Below, piece after piece: positions 9,219-16,561 of a stretch of 64,000 nt of DNA. Below the pieces are notes generated by a model. The model did not search any database and was not told the origin of the DNA. It worked only from the letters and a program-made list of their open reading frames with translations. The position numbers and the translations under genes were made by a program. The stretch comes from Candidatus Rhodoferax mariagerensis (GTDB lineage Bacteria > Pseudomonadota > Gammaproteobacteria > Burkholderiales > Burkholderiaceae_C). The stretch lies in contig JADKAW010000001.1 of NCBI GenBank assembly GCA_016719055.1, positions 1 through 64,000 of the forward strand, written 5' to 3'. How positions within the stretch are numbered: the stretch's first letter is position 1; each line of letters begins with the position of its first letter.

Positions 9219-10306
9219 GACAGTTTGATTCCTGCTGGGTTGGGCACAGGGCTTGGATCGGGTGCGCGGTTAAACCGGTGCAGGCGCGCTTTCCAGTCCA
9301 CACCGCGCAGCGCTTCACTGGCCAAAATCAACACAAAAGCGATGCCTTGCAGCACCAGCACCGAGGCATCGGGCAGCCCCAGGCGGCGCTGCAACAAACT
9401 GCCTGCAGCGCCAAAACCGCCAAACAAAATCGCCACCGGAATGATCGCCAGCGGATGATGCCGCGCCATGAACGACACCAAAATACCGGCATAACCATAA
9501 AACGCAATCAGCGACACATTGGCGTTGGTGTGCACTGCCGCCACCTCCACCGCACCGGCCAGCCCGGCACACGCGCCACCCAAAGCACAGGCCAGCAACA
9601 CCAGCCGTGACGCAGGCAGGCCAACCAGCTGCGCCGCACGCGGGTTGCCACCCACCACCCGTACCGAAAACCCGGTGGCGCTCCAGCGCATCCAAATTGC
9701 CAGCACGATGCATGCCACCACGCCCAGCACCAGCCCCCAGTGCACATCCGAGCCGGCGATGCCGCCGATCAGCAGCCCCTCTGGCAAGGAGTGGGTCGAA
9801 GGTTTGTTCAGGCTGGCCGGGTCGCGCAGCGGACCTTCGACCAGATGTTTGAACAAACCAATGGCAATGTAGGCCAGCAGCAGGCTGCTGATGGTTTCAT
9901 TGATGCCCCGAAATTGACGCAACCAGCCCGCCAGACCAATCCAAAGTGCGCCAGCCACTGCGCCTGCACAACAAGCCAGCACGGTGCCTGTCACACCCTG
10001 CAGCAAAGGCAGCGCGTGGGCGAGTGCGGCACAGGCCAGCCCACCCAGCACCAGGGCACCTTCACCGCCAATCACCACCAGCCCGGCCCGCGCCGGCACT
10101 GCCACACACAGGGCGGTCAGCATCAAGGGCGCGGCACGTTGCAAGGTGTTTTGCCAAGAATACCAGTCGCCAAAAGCGCCCTTGAACAGCAGCACCCAAA
10201 CATCGACCGGGCTGACACCTGCAAAACTGACGAACACCCCAAACAGCGCCAGTGCCGCCGCAATGGCCAGCACCGGCAGCCCGATATCAAACAGAGCGTT
10301 GCGCAT
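9215..10306 (-). CDS. ABC transporter permease, BMP/nucleoside type, first subunit
   Basis: A 363-residue membrane protein with roughly nine to ten hydrophobic helices. It shows the YufP/NupP-type blocks GDWYSWQNTLQRAAPLMLTALCVAVPARAGLVVIGGEGALVLGG and GINETISSLLLAYIA near residues 45-160 (described here by their ends). It lies 24 bp downstream of the binding-protein gene and overlaps the second permease by 4 bp. It forms the channel with that permease. The polar C-terminus (residues about 340-363) is longer than usual and unremarkable. Confidence 0.85.
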   Translation of the reverse strand: MRNALFDIGLPVLAIAAALALFGVFVSFAGVSPVDVWVLLFKGAFGDWYSWQNTLQRAAPLMLTALCVAVPARAGLVVIGGEGALVLGGLACAALAHALPLLQGVTGTVLACCAGAVAGALWIGLAGWLRQFRGINETISSLLLAYIAIGLFKHLVEGPLRDPASLNKPSTHSLPEGLLIGGIAGSDVHWGLVLGVVACIVLAIWMRWSATGFSVRVVGGNPRAAQLVGLPASRLVLLACALGGACAGLAGAVEVAAVHTNANVSLIAFYGYAGILVSFMARHHPLAIIPVAILFGGFGAAGSLLQRRLGLPDASVLVLQGIAFVLILASEALRGVDWKARLHRFNRAPDPSPVPNPAGIKLS

Positions 10307-10330
10307 GGCAGGTGGGCGCAGTTAGAGGCG

Positions 10331-11449
10331 TCAGAACGAGCCGATCACACCTTCGACCAGGTAGTTCATGCCTTCGAGTTCAATGGCGGTTTGTTTGTAA
10401 GCTTTGCCGGCGGCCACCACCACATTGCCCTTGTTGTCCTTGAGCGGGCCCTTGAAAATGTCAAAGCTGCCCGCCATCATCTTGGCCTTGATGCCGTCGG
10501 CGTCTTTTTTGGCGACATCGGTCACCATGGCACCGTAAGGCGACATCTTCACATACCCATCTTTCAGGCCACCACGCAAGAAGTTGGGGTGTGGCTTGCC
10601 GGTCTGCGCAGCTTCAATGAGGGTTTTGTAGGCGGTGCTCCAGTTCCACTCGGCACCGGTCAGGTAGGCATTGGGGGCCAGTTTGGCCTGGCTGGCGTGG
10701 TAACCGCACACCATCTTGCCGCGTTTGGCAGCGGTTTCCACCACCACCTTGGGGCCATCCACGTGCATGGTGAACACATCCACGCCCTGGTCGGCCAGGC
10801 TGTTGGTGGCTTCGGCTTCCTTGATCGACATCGACCATTCGCCCGTAAAGATCACGCTGCAGGTGATGCCAGGCTTGACCGAGCGGGCACCGAGCAAAAA
10901 GGCATTGATGTTGCGCAGCACCTGCGGAATCGGCTTGGCGGCGACAAAACCGATCTTGCCGCTTTTGCTCATGTGCCCGGCAATCACACCGTTGAGGTAC
11001 TGGCACTCGTCGATGTAGCCAAAAAAGCTGCCGACATTTTTGGGGTGTTTGCCTTCGGTCCACAAACCACCGCAGTGGCCAAAACGCACATCCGGGTGTT
11101 TGGGAGCCAGGGCCAGAATGTGCGGGTCAAAATAGCCATACGACGTGGGCAGAATCAGTGAGGCACCGTCTTGCATGATCATGCCGGTCATGGTTTTTTG
11201 CACGGCGGCGGTCTCGGGCACGTTTTCTTCTTCGACCACTTTGACGCCGGGCATTTTTTTGATTTCGGCGGCGGCCTGGGCTTGGGCCTGGTTGTAACCA
11301 TAGTCGTCGCGCGGACCCACATAAATGATGCCGACCGTCAGCGGTTTTTGCGCAGCAGCCAGCTGGCTCCAGGCACCCAGGGTACCGGCAGCGCTTAGGG
11401 CAGCCAGGGATTTGAGGGTGTCACGGCGGTTCAAAGAAGTCAGGCTCAT
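10331..11449 (-). CDS. BMP-family ABC transporter substrate-binding protein
   Basis: A 372-residue periplasmic binding protein. The N-terminus NRRDTLKSLAALSAAG is a twin-arginine-like export signal cleaved near LAAAQK. The mature part has the BMP-family layout: VGIIYVGPRDDYGYNQAQAQ, ILPTSYGYFDPHILALA, VRFGHCGG, GYIDECQYLNGVIAGHMSKS, KIGFVAAKPIPQVLRNINAF. Relatives bind nucleosides and purine-like ureides. It is the first gene of the importer operon. A palindrome 62-87 bp upstream (11511-11536) is the likely operator, and the operon seems to run from here to the GntR gene. Confidence 0.88.
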   Translation of the reverse strand: MSLTSLNRRDTLKSLAALSAAGTLGAWSQLAAAQKPLTVGIIYVGPRDDYGYNQAQAQAAAEIKKMPGVKVVEEENVPETAAVQKTMTGMIMQDGASLILPTSYGYFDPHILALAPKHPDVRFGHCGGLWTEGKHPKNVGSFFGYIDECQYLNGVIAGHMSKSGKIGFVAAKPIPQVLRNINAFLLGARSVKPGITCSVIFTGEWSMSIKEAEATNSLADQGVDVFTMHVDGPKVVVETAAKRGKMVCGYHASQAKLAPNAYLTGAEWNWSTAYKTLIEAAQTGKPHPNFLRGGLKDGYVKMSPYGAMVTDVAKKDADGIKAKMMAGSFDIFKGPLKDNKGNVVVAAGKAYKQTAIELEGMNYLVEGVIGSF

Positions 11450-11510
11450 GGTCAGTACTCCGGTAGATGGGTTAAGGGGCGTGATGCTTCAAGTTGGTGC
11501 TTTTGAAACA

Positions 11511-11536
11511 ATTCAATCTTGAATACAAGATTGAAT
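11511..11536. promoter_or_regulatory. 26-bp palindrome, putative GntR operator before the importer operon
   Basis: Two 13-base arms pair at 12 of 13 positions around the core CTTGAATACAAG. The core matches that of the palindrome before atzF (CTTGTATACATG). Placement between atzH and the binding-protein gene, 62 bp from the latter's start, fits control of the importer promoter. The FadR-type regulator at 4508-5329 is the obvious candidate ligand-responsive binder. Confidence 0.7.
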
Positions 11537-11553
11537 GCAAAATCTGTGCCGAT

Positions 11554-11940
11554 TTATGCGGGCTGGGGTGCTAGTAAGCTGACGTGGGCTGCCACCACCC
11601 GCCAACCCTGCTCGGTGCGCAGCCAGGTCTGGCTTTGGCGACCGGTGTGGGCACTTCCGGTGCGCTGAAATTCGATGTTGACCGTGGCTGCATCACGCCC
11701 ATAAGTGGTGATGACGGTTTTGAGCACCGTGCGTTGTAACCCCTGGGCCGGGCGCGCAGCCCGAAAGGCGCAAATCTCGGCATAACCATACAGGTTTTCG
11801 GTCACGCCATAACGCAGGGTGTGCGGACTGACCCAGAACAACTCGTCGAGCGTGGCCACATCGTTGCTGACCAGGGCTTGTTCATAGCGGTCTGAGCAGC
11901 GCGCTACTTCGGCGTACACATTGGGCAGGTTGATGTCCAT
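11554..11940 (-). CDS. atzH: AtzH-like amidase, 1,3-dicarboxyurea to allophanate
   Basis: A 128-residue SnoaL-fold (DUF3225) protein. AtzH of the cyanuric acid pathway is proposed to convert 1,3-dicarboxyurea to allophanate, and Tyr22 and Arg46 were reported as needed. Here Tyr19 (SDRYEQAL) and Arg43 (HTLRYGV) keep the same 24-residue spacing. Further blocks are VYAEVARCSDRYEQALVSND and LDELFWVSPHTLRYGVTEN, then SQTWLRTEQGWRVVAAHVSL near the end. It starts 1 bp after the atzE stop and ends the atzF-G-E-H run. Length and context match known AtzH. Confidence 0.88.
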   Translation of the reverse strand: MDINLPNVYAEVARCSDRYEQALVSNDVATLDELFWVSPHTLRYGVTENLYGYAEICAFRAARPAQGLQRTVLKTVITTYGRDAATVNIEFQRTGSAHTGRQSQTWLRTEQGWRVVAAHVSLLAPQPA

Positions 11941-11941
11941 G

Positions 11942-13348
11942 TCAGATCTCCACAGCAGTCAGGTGGGCCACGCCAGCACATTGCAGGGCATAAGCCGCGC
12001 GCAGGGCCAGGTCTTCACGCCAGGGTGCCGCAATGATTTGCACCGCAATGGGCAGGCCGTTTGTGCCGGTGGGCCACAGTGGTGCAGCCACCACCGGGCA
12101 ACCGGCAAATGAAACCGGTTGCGTCAGCAGCCCCAGCGAGGGGCGCGTTGGATAGGGGCTGCCATTGATGTCAATCCACTCCGAGCCAATGGGCGTGGCA
12201 GCCACCGGTGTGGCCGGTGCCAGCAAGACGTCCCAGTCTTTGAACAACGCGTTGACACGGTCGCGGTAAACCCGGCGAAAGCGCTGCGCCCGCACATACC
12301 AGGGGGCCGGCATCAAGGCCCCGGCGATAAACCGGTCGACCGACAACGGCTCAAACTCGTCGGCGCGGGTGCGCAGGTCAGCTAAATGCAGGCTGGCACC
12401 TTCTGCCGCCGAGATGATGAATGCCGCGGCCCGGCCTAAAGCGGCGTCGGGCCACTCCACCCACTCGCTGGCCCCCAAAGCCCGGGCTGCAGTTGCCAGC
12501 ACTTCGCGCGCAGGTGCGCTGGCGTAGTTTTGAAAATAGCCGCCCAGCATGCCAATCCGTAAACCATCAGCGCCCTGGTTTAGCTCTCCCACGGGCTGCA
12601 CGCTCAGGGCGTGACAGCCGGGGTCTCGCGGGTCGGGGCTTTGCAAGGCGTCATACACCAGGGCCAGGCTTTGCACCGAGTCGGCCAGCGGACCAAGGTG
12701 GTCAATGCTGTGCACAAACGGATAGCTGCCGCGCCGCGACAGCCGGCCAAAGGTGGGCTTGAGCCCCCACACCCCGCACAACGAGGACGGCACCCGGATC
12801 GAGCCGTTGGTGTCCGAGCCCAGCGTCACCCCCACCTGACCGGCGGCCACTGCTGCGCCACAGCCGCCGGACGAACCACCAGCCACCCGGCTCAGGTCAT
12901 GCGGGTTATGGGTGGCACCATAGTGACTGTTTTCGGTGGTGAAGCCATAGGCGTATTCGTCCATGTTGAGGGTGCCCAGCAGCACGGCGCCGGCGGTTTT
13001 CATGCGGGCTACCAAAAATGCGTCTTGTGCGGCGGGCGTATGGCTGCGGTTGATGCTGGAGCCCGCCAGCGTGATCTCGCCCTCAATGTCAAACAGGTTT
13101 TTGACCGCATAGGGCACACCCGCCAGCGGTGGCAGGTCCTGGCCACGGGCCCGAAGCACGTCCACGGCAGCGGCCTCGCGCAGCGCACGGGCGTAGCTTT
13201 TGCTGGTGAAGGCGTTGATGGCGCCGTCCGTGCAGTCGATGCGCGCCATCGCAGCCCTGGTGGCTTCCATTGCGCTGATGTCGCCAGTGCGGATGGCGCG
13301 GGCCAGCTCAAAACTCGACATACCCTGTTGATACGCTATCCTATTCAT
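11942..13348 (-). CDS. atzE: 1-carboxybiuret hydrolase catalytic subunit AtzE
   Basis: An amidase-signature enzyme (468 residues) that removes ammonia from 1-carboxybiuret to give 1,3-dicarboxyurea, acting with AtzG. The Ser-cisSer-Lys triad is visible: Lys in LAGVPYAVKNLFDIEG, Ser pair in RVAGGSSGGCGAAVAAG, and Ser in LGSDTNGSIRVPSSLCG. The text GRLSRRGSYPFVHSIDHLGP and YVRAQRFRRVYRDRVNALF is diagnostic of AtzE over GatA. ATG at 13348 lies 5 bp after the atzG stop; an internal ATG at 13321 (MSSFELARAI) is an alternative start. It probably forms the AtzE-AtzG heterotetramer in the cytoplasm. Confidence 0.92.
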   Translation of the reverse strand: MNRIAYQQGMSSFELARAIRTGDISAMEATRAAMARIDCTDGAINAFTSKSYARALREAAAVDVLRARGQDLPPLAGVPYAVKNLFDIEGEITLAGSSINRSHTPAAQDAFLVARMKTAGAVLLGTLNMDEYAYGFTTENSHYGATHNPHDLSRVAGGSSGGCGAAVAAGQVGVTLGSDTNGSIRVPSSLCGVWGLKPTFGRLSRRGSYPFVHSIDHLGPLADSVQSLALVYDALQSPDPRDPGCHALSVQPVGELNQGADGLRIGMLGGYFQNYASAPAREVLATAARALGASEWVEWPDAALGRAAAFIISAAEGASLHLADLRTRADEFEPLSVDRFIAGALMPAPWYVRAQRFRRVYRDRVNALFKDWDVLLAPATPVAATPIGSEWIDINGSPYPTRPSLGLLTQPVSFAGCPVVAAPLWPTGTNGLPIAVQIIAAPWREDLALRAAYALQCAGVAHLTAVEI

Positions 13349-13384
13349 AGCTATTAGCCCTTTTTTAATACGGGATGGAAGGCA
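13336..13384 (+). repeat. Dispersed AT-rich repeat spanning the atzG 3' end
   Basis: The text CATAGCTATTAGCCCTTTTT followed by ATACGGGATGGAAGGCAAAT follows the family order. On the minus strand it encodes the last residues of AtzG (FAFHPVLKKG and stop) and the region just before and including the atzE start. Confidence 0.5.
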
Positions 13385-13566
13385 AATGGCTTGTATATTT
13401 CTGCGGGTTCGTCATCCACACCCAGCGGCGCGTCTTCCAGCAACTGCGCTAGATGCGCGGTGCGCGCCAGGTGGGTGGCCACCCGTTGTGCCCGTGTCTC
13501 GTCCAGCACCAGCCCTTGCGCGATGGCGCTGGCCTTGACATAGGCCAACACGTCAGATTCGTTCAT
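13354..13566 (-). CDS. atzG: 1-carboxybiuret hydrolase small subunit AtzG
   Basis: A 70-residue DUF4089-type protein. It resembles AtzG, the GatC-like partner that stabilises AtzE: MNESDVLAYVKASAIAQGL, LDETRAQRVATHLARTAHLA, then LLEDAPLGVDDEPAEIYKPF. It ends 5 bp before atzE and follows atzF by 64 bp. The last ten residues (FAFHPVLKKG) are encoded by a dispersed AT-rich repeat rather than conserved family sequence, which suggests that the original C-terminus was replaced when the repeat arrived. Confidence 0.88.
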   Translation of the reverse strand: MNESDVLAYVKASAIAQGLVLDETRAQRVATHLARTAHLAQLLEDAPLGVDDEPAEIYKPFAFHPVLKKG

Positions 13567-13630
13567 TGGTTTACCTTACTGTAAAATAGCGTCAGGCCTT
13601 GCCTTGGCATCTGGACAAGACGGAAGTCAT

Positions 13631-15373
13631 TCAGCTAGCCGTCGGTGCTGGGCTGATGCTTGCCAGATAAGCCCGCCAGCCACCAAAATGGGAAATATCA
13701 GTAGCGCCCTGCAGCGCCTGGGTCTCACACACAAAACCCTGCACGGTGCTGCCATCGGCCAGTTGCAGCGTGCCGATGCCCAGCGGCGACGGGATCATGG
13801 CGACAAAAGATCCATAGTTCGCCACCGGCATTTCCCACACCTCCAAGGCGATGCGGCTGCCCTGGCCAGCGCCCACCCGCACCAGGCCGGGTTTGGGCGG
13901 CACGGTGCCCGGCAGCGCGTAAAACGCATAGTCAGGCGCGGTCTCGGTACTGGTGATCAGCTGGGCGTCGCGCTCGGTCAGCTGGCTGTTGAGCGGCATG
14001 CCCGACAAATGGGCGCCGACCACCGCCACCTTCACGCTGGCAGCCGTCTGTGCTGGCTGCAGCCCGGGCAGGGTATGAGGCGCAGGCAAGGCCTGGCCGG
14101 TGGCACCCATGGTCAGGCCGGTGGCGTGGTGGTAGCGCTGCCCCAACTCGGCCAGTTGCCAGTCGCTGGCGCAGGGGCCAATCAGGGTGATGCCAAACGG
14201 CAGCCCGTCTGGGCGGATCGAACTTGGCACCGACAGCGCCGCATAGTCCAGCAAATTGACAAAGTTGGTGTAAGCCCCCAGATTGCGGTTGAGCGCAACG
14301 GGGTCGTCGTGCATCTGGGCCATGGTGTAGTGGGTAGGCGCGGTGGGCACCAGCAGCACGTCGATCTGGTTCCACATCGCGGCCGCTTGCTGGCCATAGG
14401 CTCGCAACTGGGTTTGGGCATCGAACAGGTCGGCGGCGCTGTAGTGCCGGCCTTTGGCGATGATGGCGCGCACCGGCTCAATCACCTGGCGTTCATGGAT
14501 GTCGAAAAACGGGCGAATCGCGGCATAACGCTCGGCAACCAGCGCACTTTCATACAGCAGGGCCGCCGCCCGGGCCAGCGGCGTGTAGTCGATGTCGACC
14601 CGGATGCCACCCATGTCCGTCAACCGGACGATGGCCTGCGCAAAGGCGTCTTGGGCGGCAACGTCTCCAAAAAATTCCAGGCTATTGGGCACGCCAAACC
14701 GAAATGCCCCGGCCCAGGGGCGGCTGGCCAGCGCCAGACTGCGGGAATAGGGGTCTTGCGGGTCGGGTCCCATGGCCACTTGCAGCACCTGCGCCGCCAT
14801 TGCCACGGTGCGCGCAAAGATCGAGACACAGTCCACGCTTTGGGCGGCAGGCACCACCCCACGGGCACTGATCAGCCCCTTGCTGGGCTTGAGCCCGACG
14901 ATGTTGTTCAAGCCAGCCGGGACCCGGCCCGAACCGGCGGTGTCAGTGCCCAGGGCAAAGTCCACCTGCCCGGTGGCCACCACGTAGGCTGAGCCAGCGC
15001 TCGACCCCCCGGACACATAGGCGGAATTGAACGCATTAGGCACGGCACCATAGGGTGAGCGGGTACCGTTCAAGCCGCAGGCAAACTGGTCCAGGTTGGT
15101 CTTGCCCAGCAGCGTGGCACCAGAGTCGAGCAGGCGCTGCACCACATGGGCGTTTTCGCTGGGGGTGTAGCTGAACTCGGGGCAGGCGGCCGTGGTCGGC
15201 AGACCCAGCACGTCAATATTGTCTTTGATGGCAAAGCGCAAACTGGCCAATGGCCCGACCCCGGTGGTTTGCAGGGGCTGTGCAAACCGTGAAATCCAGG
15301 CCCTCGAAGCCAGTGCCGCCGCATCGGTGGGCGATGACAGCGGTGTGGAACTCTGGGATGAAATATGCACCAT
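13631..15373 (-). CDS. atzF: Allophanate hydrolase AtzF
   Basis: Splits allophanate to two ammonia and CO2, the last step of biuret and cyanuric acid catabolism. Residues about 40-430 are an amidase domain with the triad Lys (LRFAIKDNIDVLG), Ser-Ser (YVSGGSSAGSAYVVATG) and Ser (LGTDTAGSGRVPAGLNN). The C-terminal part (about 450-580: VAVVGAHLSGMPLNSQLTER, YAFYALPGTVPPKPGLVRVG) is the allophanate-hydrolase-specific domain. Length (580) is near the 605 of Pseudomonas AtzF, so there is no urea carboxylase fusion. The frame is open to 15427, but the ATG at 15373 (MVHISSQSST) is preferred because the operator palindrome lies just upstream (15382-15405). Confidence 0.9.
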   Translation of the reverse strand: MVHISSQSSTPLSSPTDAAALASRAWISRFAQPLQTTGVGPLASLRFAIKDNIDVLGLPTTAACPEFSYTPSENAHVVQRLLDSGATLLGKTNLDQFACGLNGTRSPYGAVPNAFNSAYVSGGSSAGSAYVVATGQVDFALGTDTAGSGRVPAGLNNIVGLKPSKGLISARGVVPAAQSVDCVSIFARTVAMAAQVLQVAMGPDPQDPYSRSLALASRPWAGAFRFGVPNSLEFFGDVAAQDAFAQAIVRLTDMGGIRVDIDYTPLARAAALLYESALVAERYAAIRPFFDIHERQVIEPVRAIIAKGRHYSAADLFDAQTQLRAYGQQAAAMWNQIDVLLVPTAPTHYTMAQMHDDPVALNRNLGAYTNFVNLLDYAALSVPSSIRPDGLPFGITLIGPCASDWQLAELGQRYHHATGLTMGATGQALPAPHTLPGLQPAQTAASVKVAVVGAHLSGMPLNSQLTERDAQLITSTETAPDYAFYALPGTVPPKPGLVRVGAGQGSRIALEVWEMPVANYGSFVAMIPSPLGIGTLQLADGSTVQGFVCETQALQGATDISHFGGWRAYLASISPAPTAS

Positions 15374-15381
15374 TTTGGAAA

Positions 15382-15405
15382 TCCAGTCTTGTATACATGA
15401 CTGGA
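15382..15405. promoter_or_regulatory. 24-bp palindrome, putative GntR operator before atzF
   Basis: Arms TCCAGTC and GACTGGA flank the core TTGTATACAT; 11 of 12 base pairs are symmetric. It sits 8 bp upstream of the preferred atzF start and would block initiation when bound. It shares the core TCTTGWATACAWGA with the site at 11511-11536. Confidence 0.7.
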
Positions 15406-15436
15406 AAGCAATATGAGTGCCAAGCATTTAGAACGC

Positions 15437-15620
15437 GTGCAATTTCTGCTTGGGTGAACTGGCGCGAGCCGCTTTGATGTCGGTGGCGTGCTGTTTGCCG
15501 GCTCGTTCAAGCAGCAGATCGACCTCGGTACCGCGTGGCGTTCGCCAGAAGTGCGCCACGCTGTGCCGGTAAGCCACGGCGTCGCGTCGCAGCAGGTCTT
15601 CAAGCACAAAGGTCTCTCAG
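15437..15620 (-). pseudogene. C-terminal fragment of an AAA ATPase (DUF4143 type)
   Basis: The minus strand reads FVLEDLLRRDAVAYRHSVAHF, then WRTPRGTEVDLLLERAGKQ and DIKAARASSP. This is the nuclease-like tail of DUF4143 ATPases (an FWR..G.EVDFLLE and E/DIKA pattern). There is no start codon and no P-loop part; about 60 of the usual 400 residues remain. It abuts the atzF promoter region. It is a remnant, possibly left when the ureide island inserted beside it. Confidence 0.55.
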
Positions 15621-16102
15621 CTGGCACTGTGAATCGGCAAATTGCGCATCACTTAGATGCGCAAACAGTTCTGCCAATCTGGCACACGCCCGGAATAAGT
15701 ACAGCGGGAAACATGTTGGCACATGTGGATCAATGATTCGCCTTGTTTTTTGTCGTACACATCGAGTAGATTCAAAAGAGGAATGTGTTTTTGAGCGTTA
15801 TTTGGCTGGCCAATTGCGACCCATGTCTTCCCACTTGCCGTTTGATTTGCGGGGACGCCTATCTGCAGTGGCTGCCTAGCAAATAGGTCTCAAACTTGAG
15901 TTGTCAAAGACGCGTATTCCAATGGATAATGAGGAGCGCAATAACCTACTGTTGATATGCTTGGGCTAAATCCATCTGAATAGGGTGCCCCCGACCATCC
16001 GGCCAGTGGCGAACTTGGTGTGGACAGAAAAAAACCTGATGACATGTAAGGCTAGGGTAAACCCTTACACTGAACCATCAAACTACTTGAAAGGACGCCA
16101 TC
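15621..16102. other. Intergenic stretch with inverted repeat before a DUF3563 gene
   Basis: I see no supportable gene here. Short open frames (for example 15488-15736) lack family features. At 16046-16068 GTAAGG and CCTTAC flank an inner GGGT-AA-ACCC, a compact inverted repeat 35 bp before the small gene at 16103. It may be a regulator site. An AAAGGA ribosome site precedes the ATG at 16103. Confidence 0.4.
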
Positions 16103-16294
16103 ATGTCCCTTGTTCTCCAGCTTATCGAGTTGATCCAGATGCTGCTACCCCGCATTCGGTCCCGACAGTATTACGACCACGTCTACCTGTCACAGGCCAA
16201 CAATGTTGCAGACCTTGAGAGGCGCATGCACGAGCTCGATCAGCGCAATAGCCAAGCCGCCTCGTGGCGGGCATTTGGCCCAGACTTTATGTGA
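16103..16294 (+). CDS. DUF3563 small protein
   Basis: A 63-residue protein with the DUF3563 pattern: a hydrophobic amphipathic start (MSLVLQLIELIQMLLPRIRS) followed by YYDHVYLSQANNVADLERRMHELDQRN. This family is common and of unknown function in Burkholderiales, often near stress or membrane genes. An AAAGGA lies 7 bp upstream of the ATG. It is followed after 11 bp by another small gene. An inverted repeat at 16046-16068 may govern its promoter. Confidence 0.75.
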   Translation: MSLVLQLIELIQMLLPRIRSRQYYDHVYLSQANNVADLERRMHELDQRNSQAASWRAFGPDFM

Positions 16295-16305
16295 AGGAGC
16301 CCAGC

Positions 16306-16536
16306 ATGAACACCGTCGCAGCCAGCCTGTCTGCCCTCTCAACCTTCCCCCAGGGCGCACTGAGCCGCAGTGCCAGCCTGCTGTTTAGCCTGCCATTTGA
16401 CCTGGCTCGCAGCAACTATGCCCGGGCGGTGCGTTTTGGTCTTTTGCAAAACTCGCTGCTCCAATCGGCTCGCTTTGAGCGCGAGCTGGCAAAAGCCGAG
16501 CGTCAGACCCTGGGGCCTTGGGCACGCCAAGTTTGA
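16306..16536 (+). CDS. Small hypothetical protein downstream of DUF3563
   Basis: A 76-residue frame starts at an ATG preceded by GAAGGAG. The text MNTVAASLSALSTFPQGALS and FSLPFDLARSNYARAVRFG suggests a phasin-like or amphipathic helical protein, but I do not recognise a family. It lies 11 bp after the DUF3563 gene and is probably co-transcribed. No transmembrane helix is convincing. It is convergent with the spermidine-synthase-like gene. Confidence 0.5.
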   Translation: MNTVAASLSALSTFPQGALSRSASLLFSLPFDLARSNYARAVRFGLLQNSLLQSARFERELAKAERQTLGPWARQV

Positions 16537-16561
16537 GCGCTGTCACTAACACCGTTTGGGG

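Noticed and set aside
4508..15405. Cyanuric acid pathway as the island's role
   Set aside because: AtzE, AtzG, AtzH and AtzF fit, but no AtzD/TrzD ring-opening enzyme is encoded in the island.
15488..15879. Plus-strand open frames after the atzF promoter
   Set aside because: They have no family features; the minus strand of the same stretch encodes a recognisable DUF4143 fragment.
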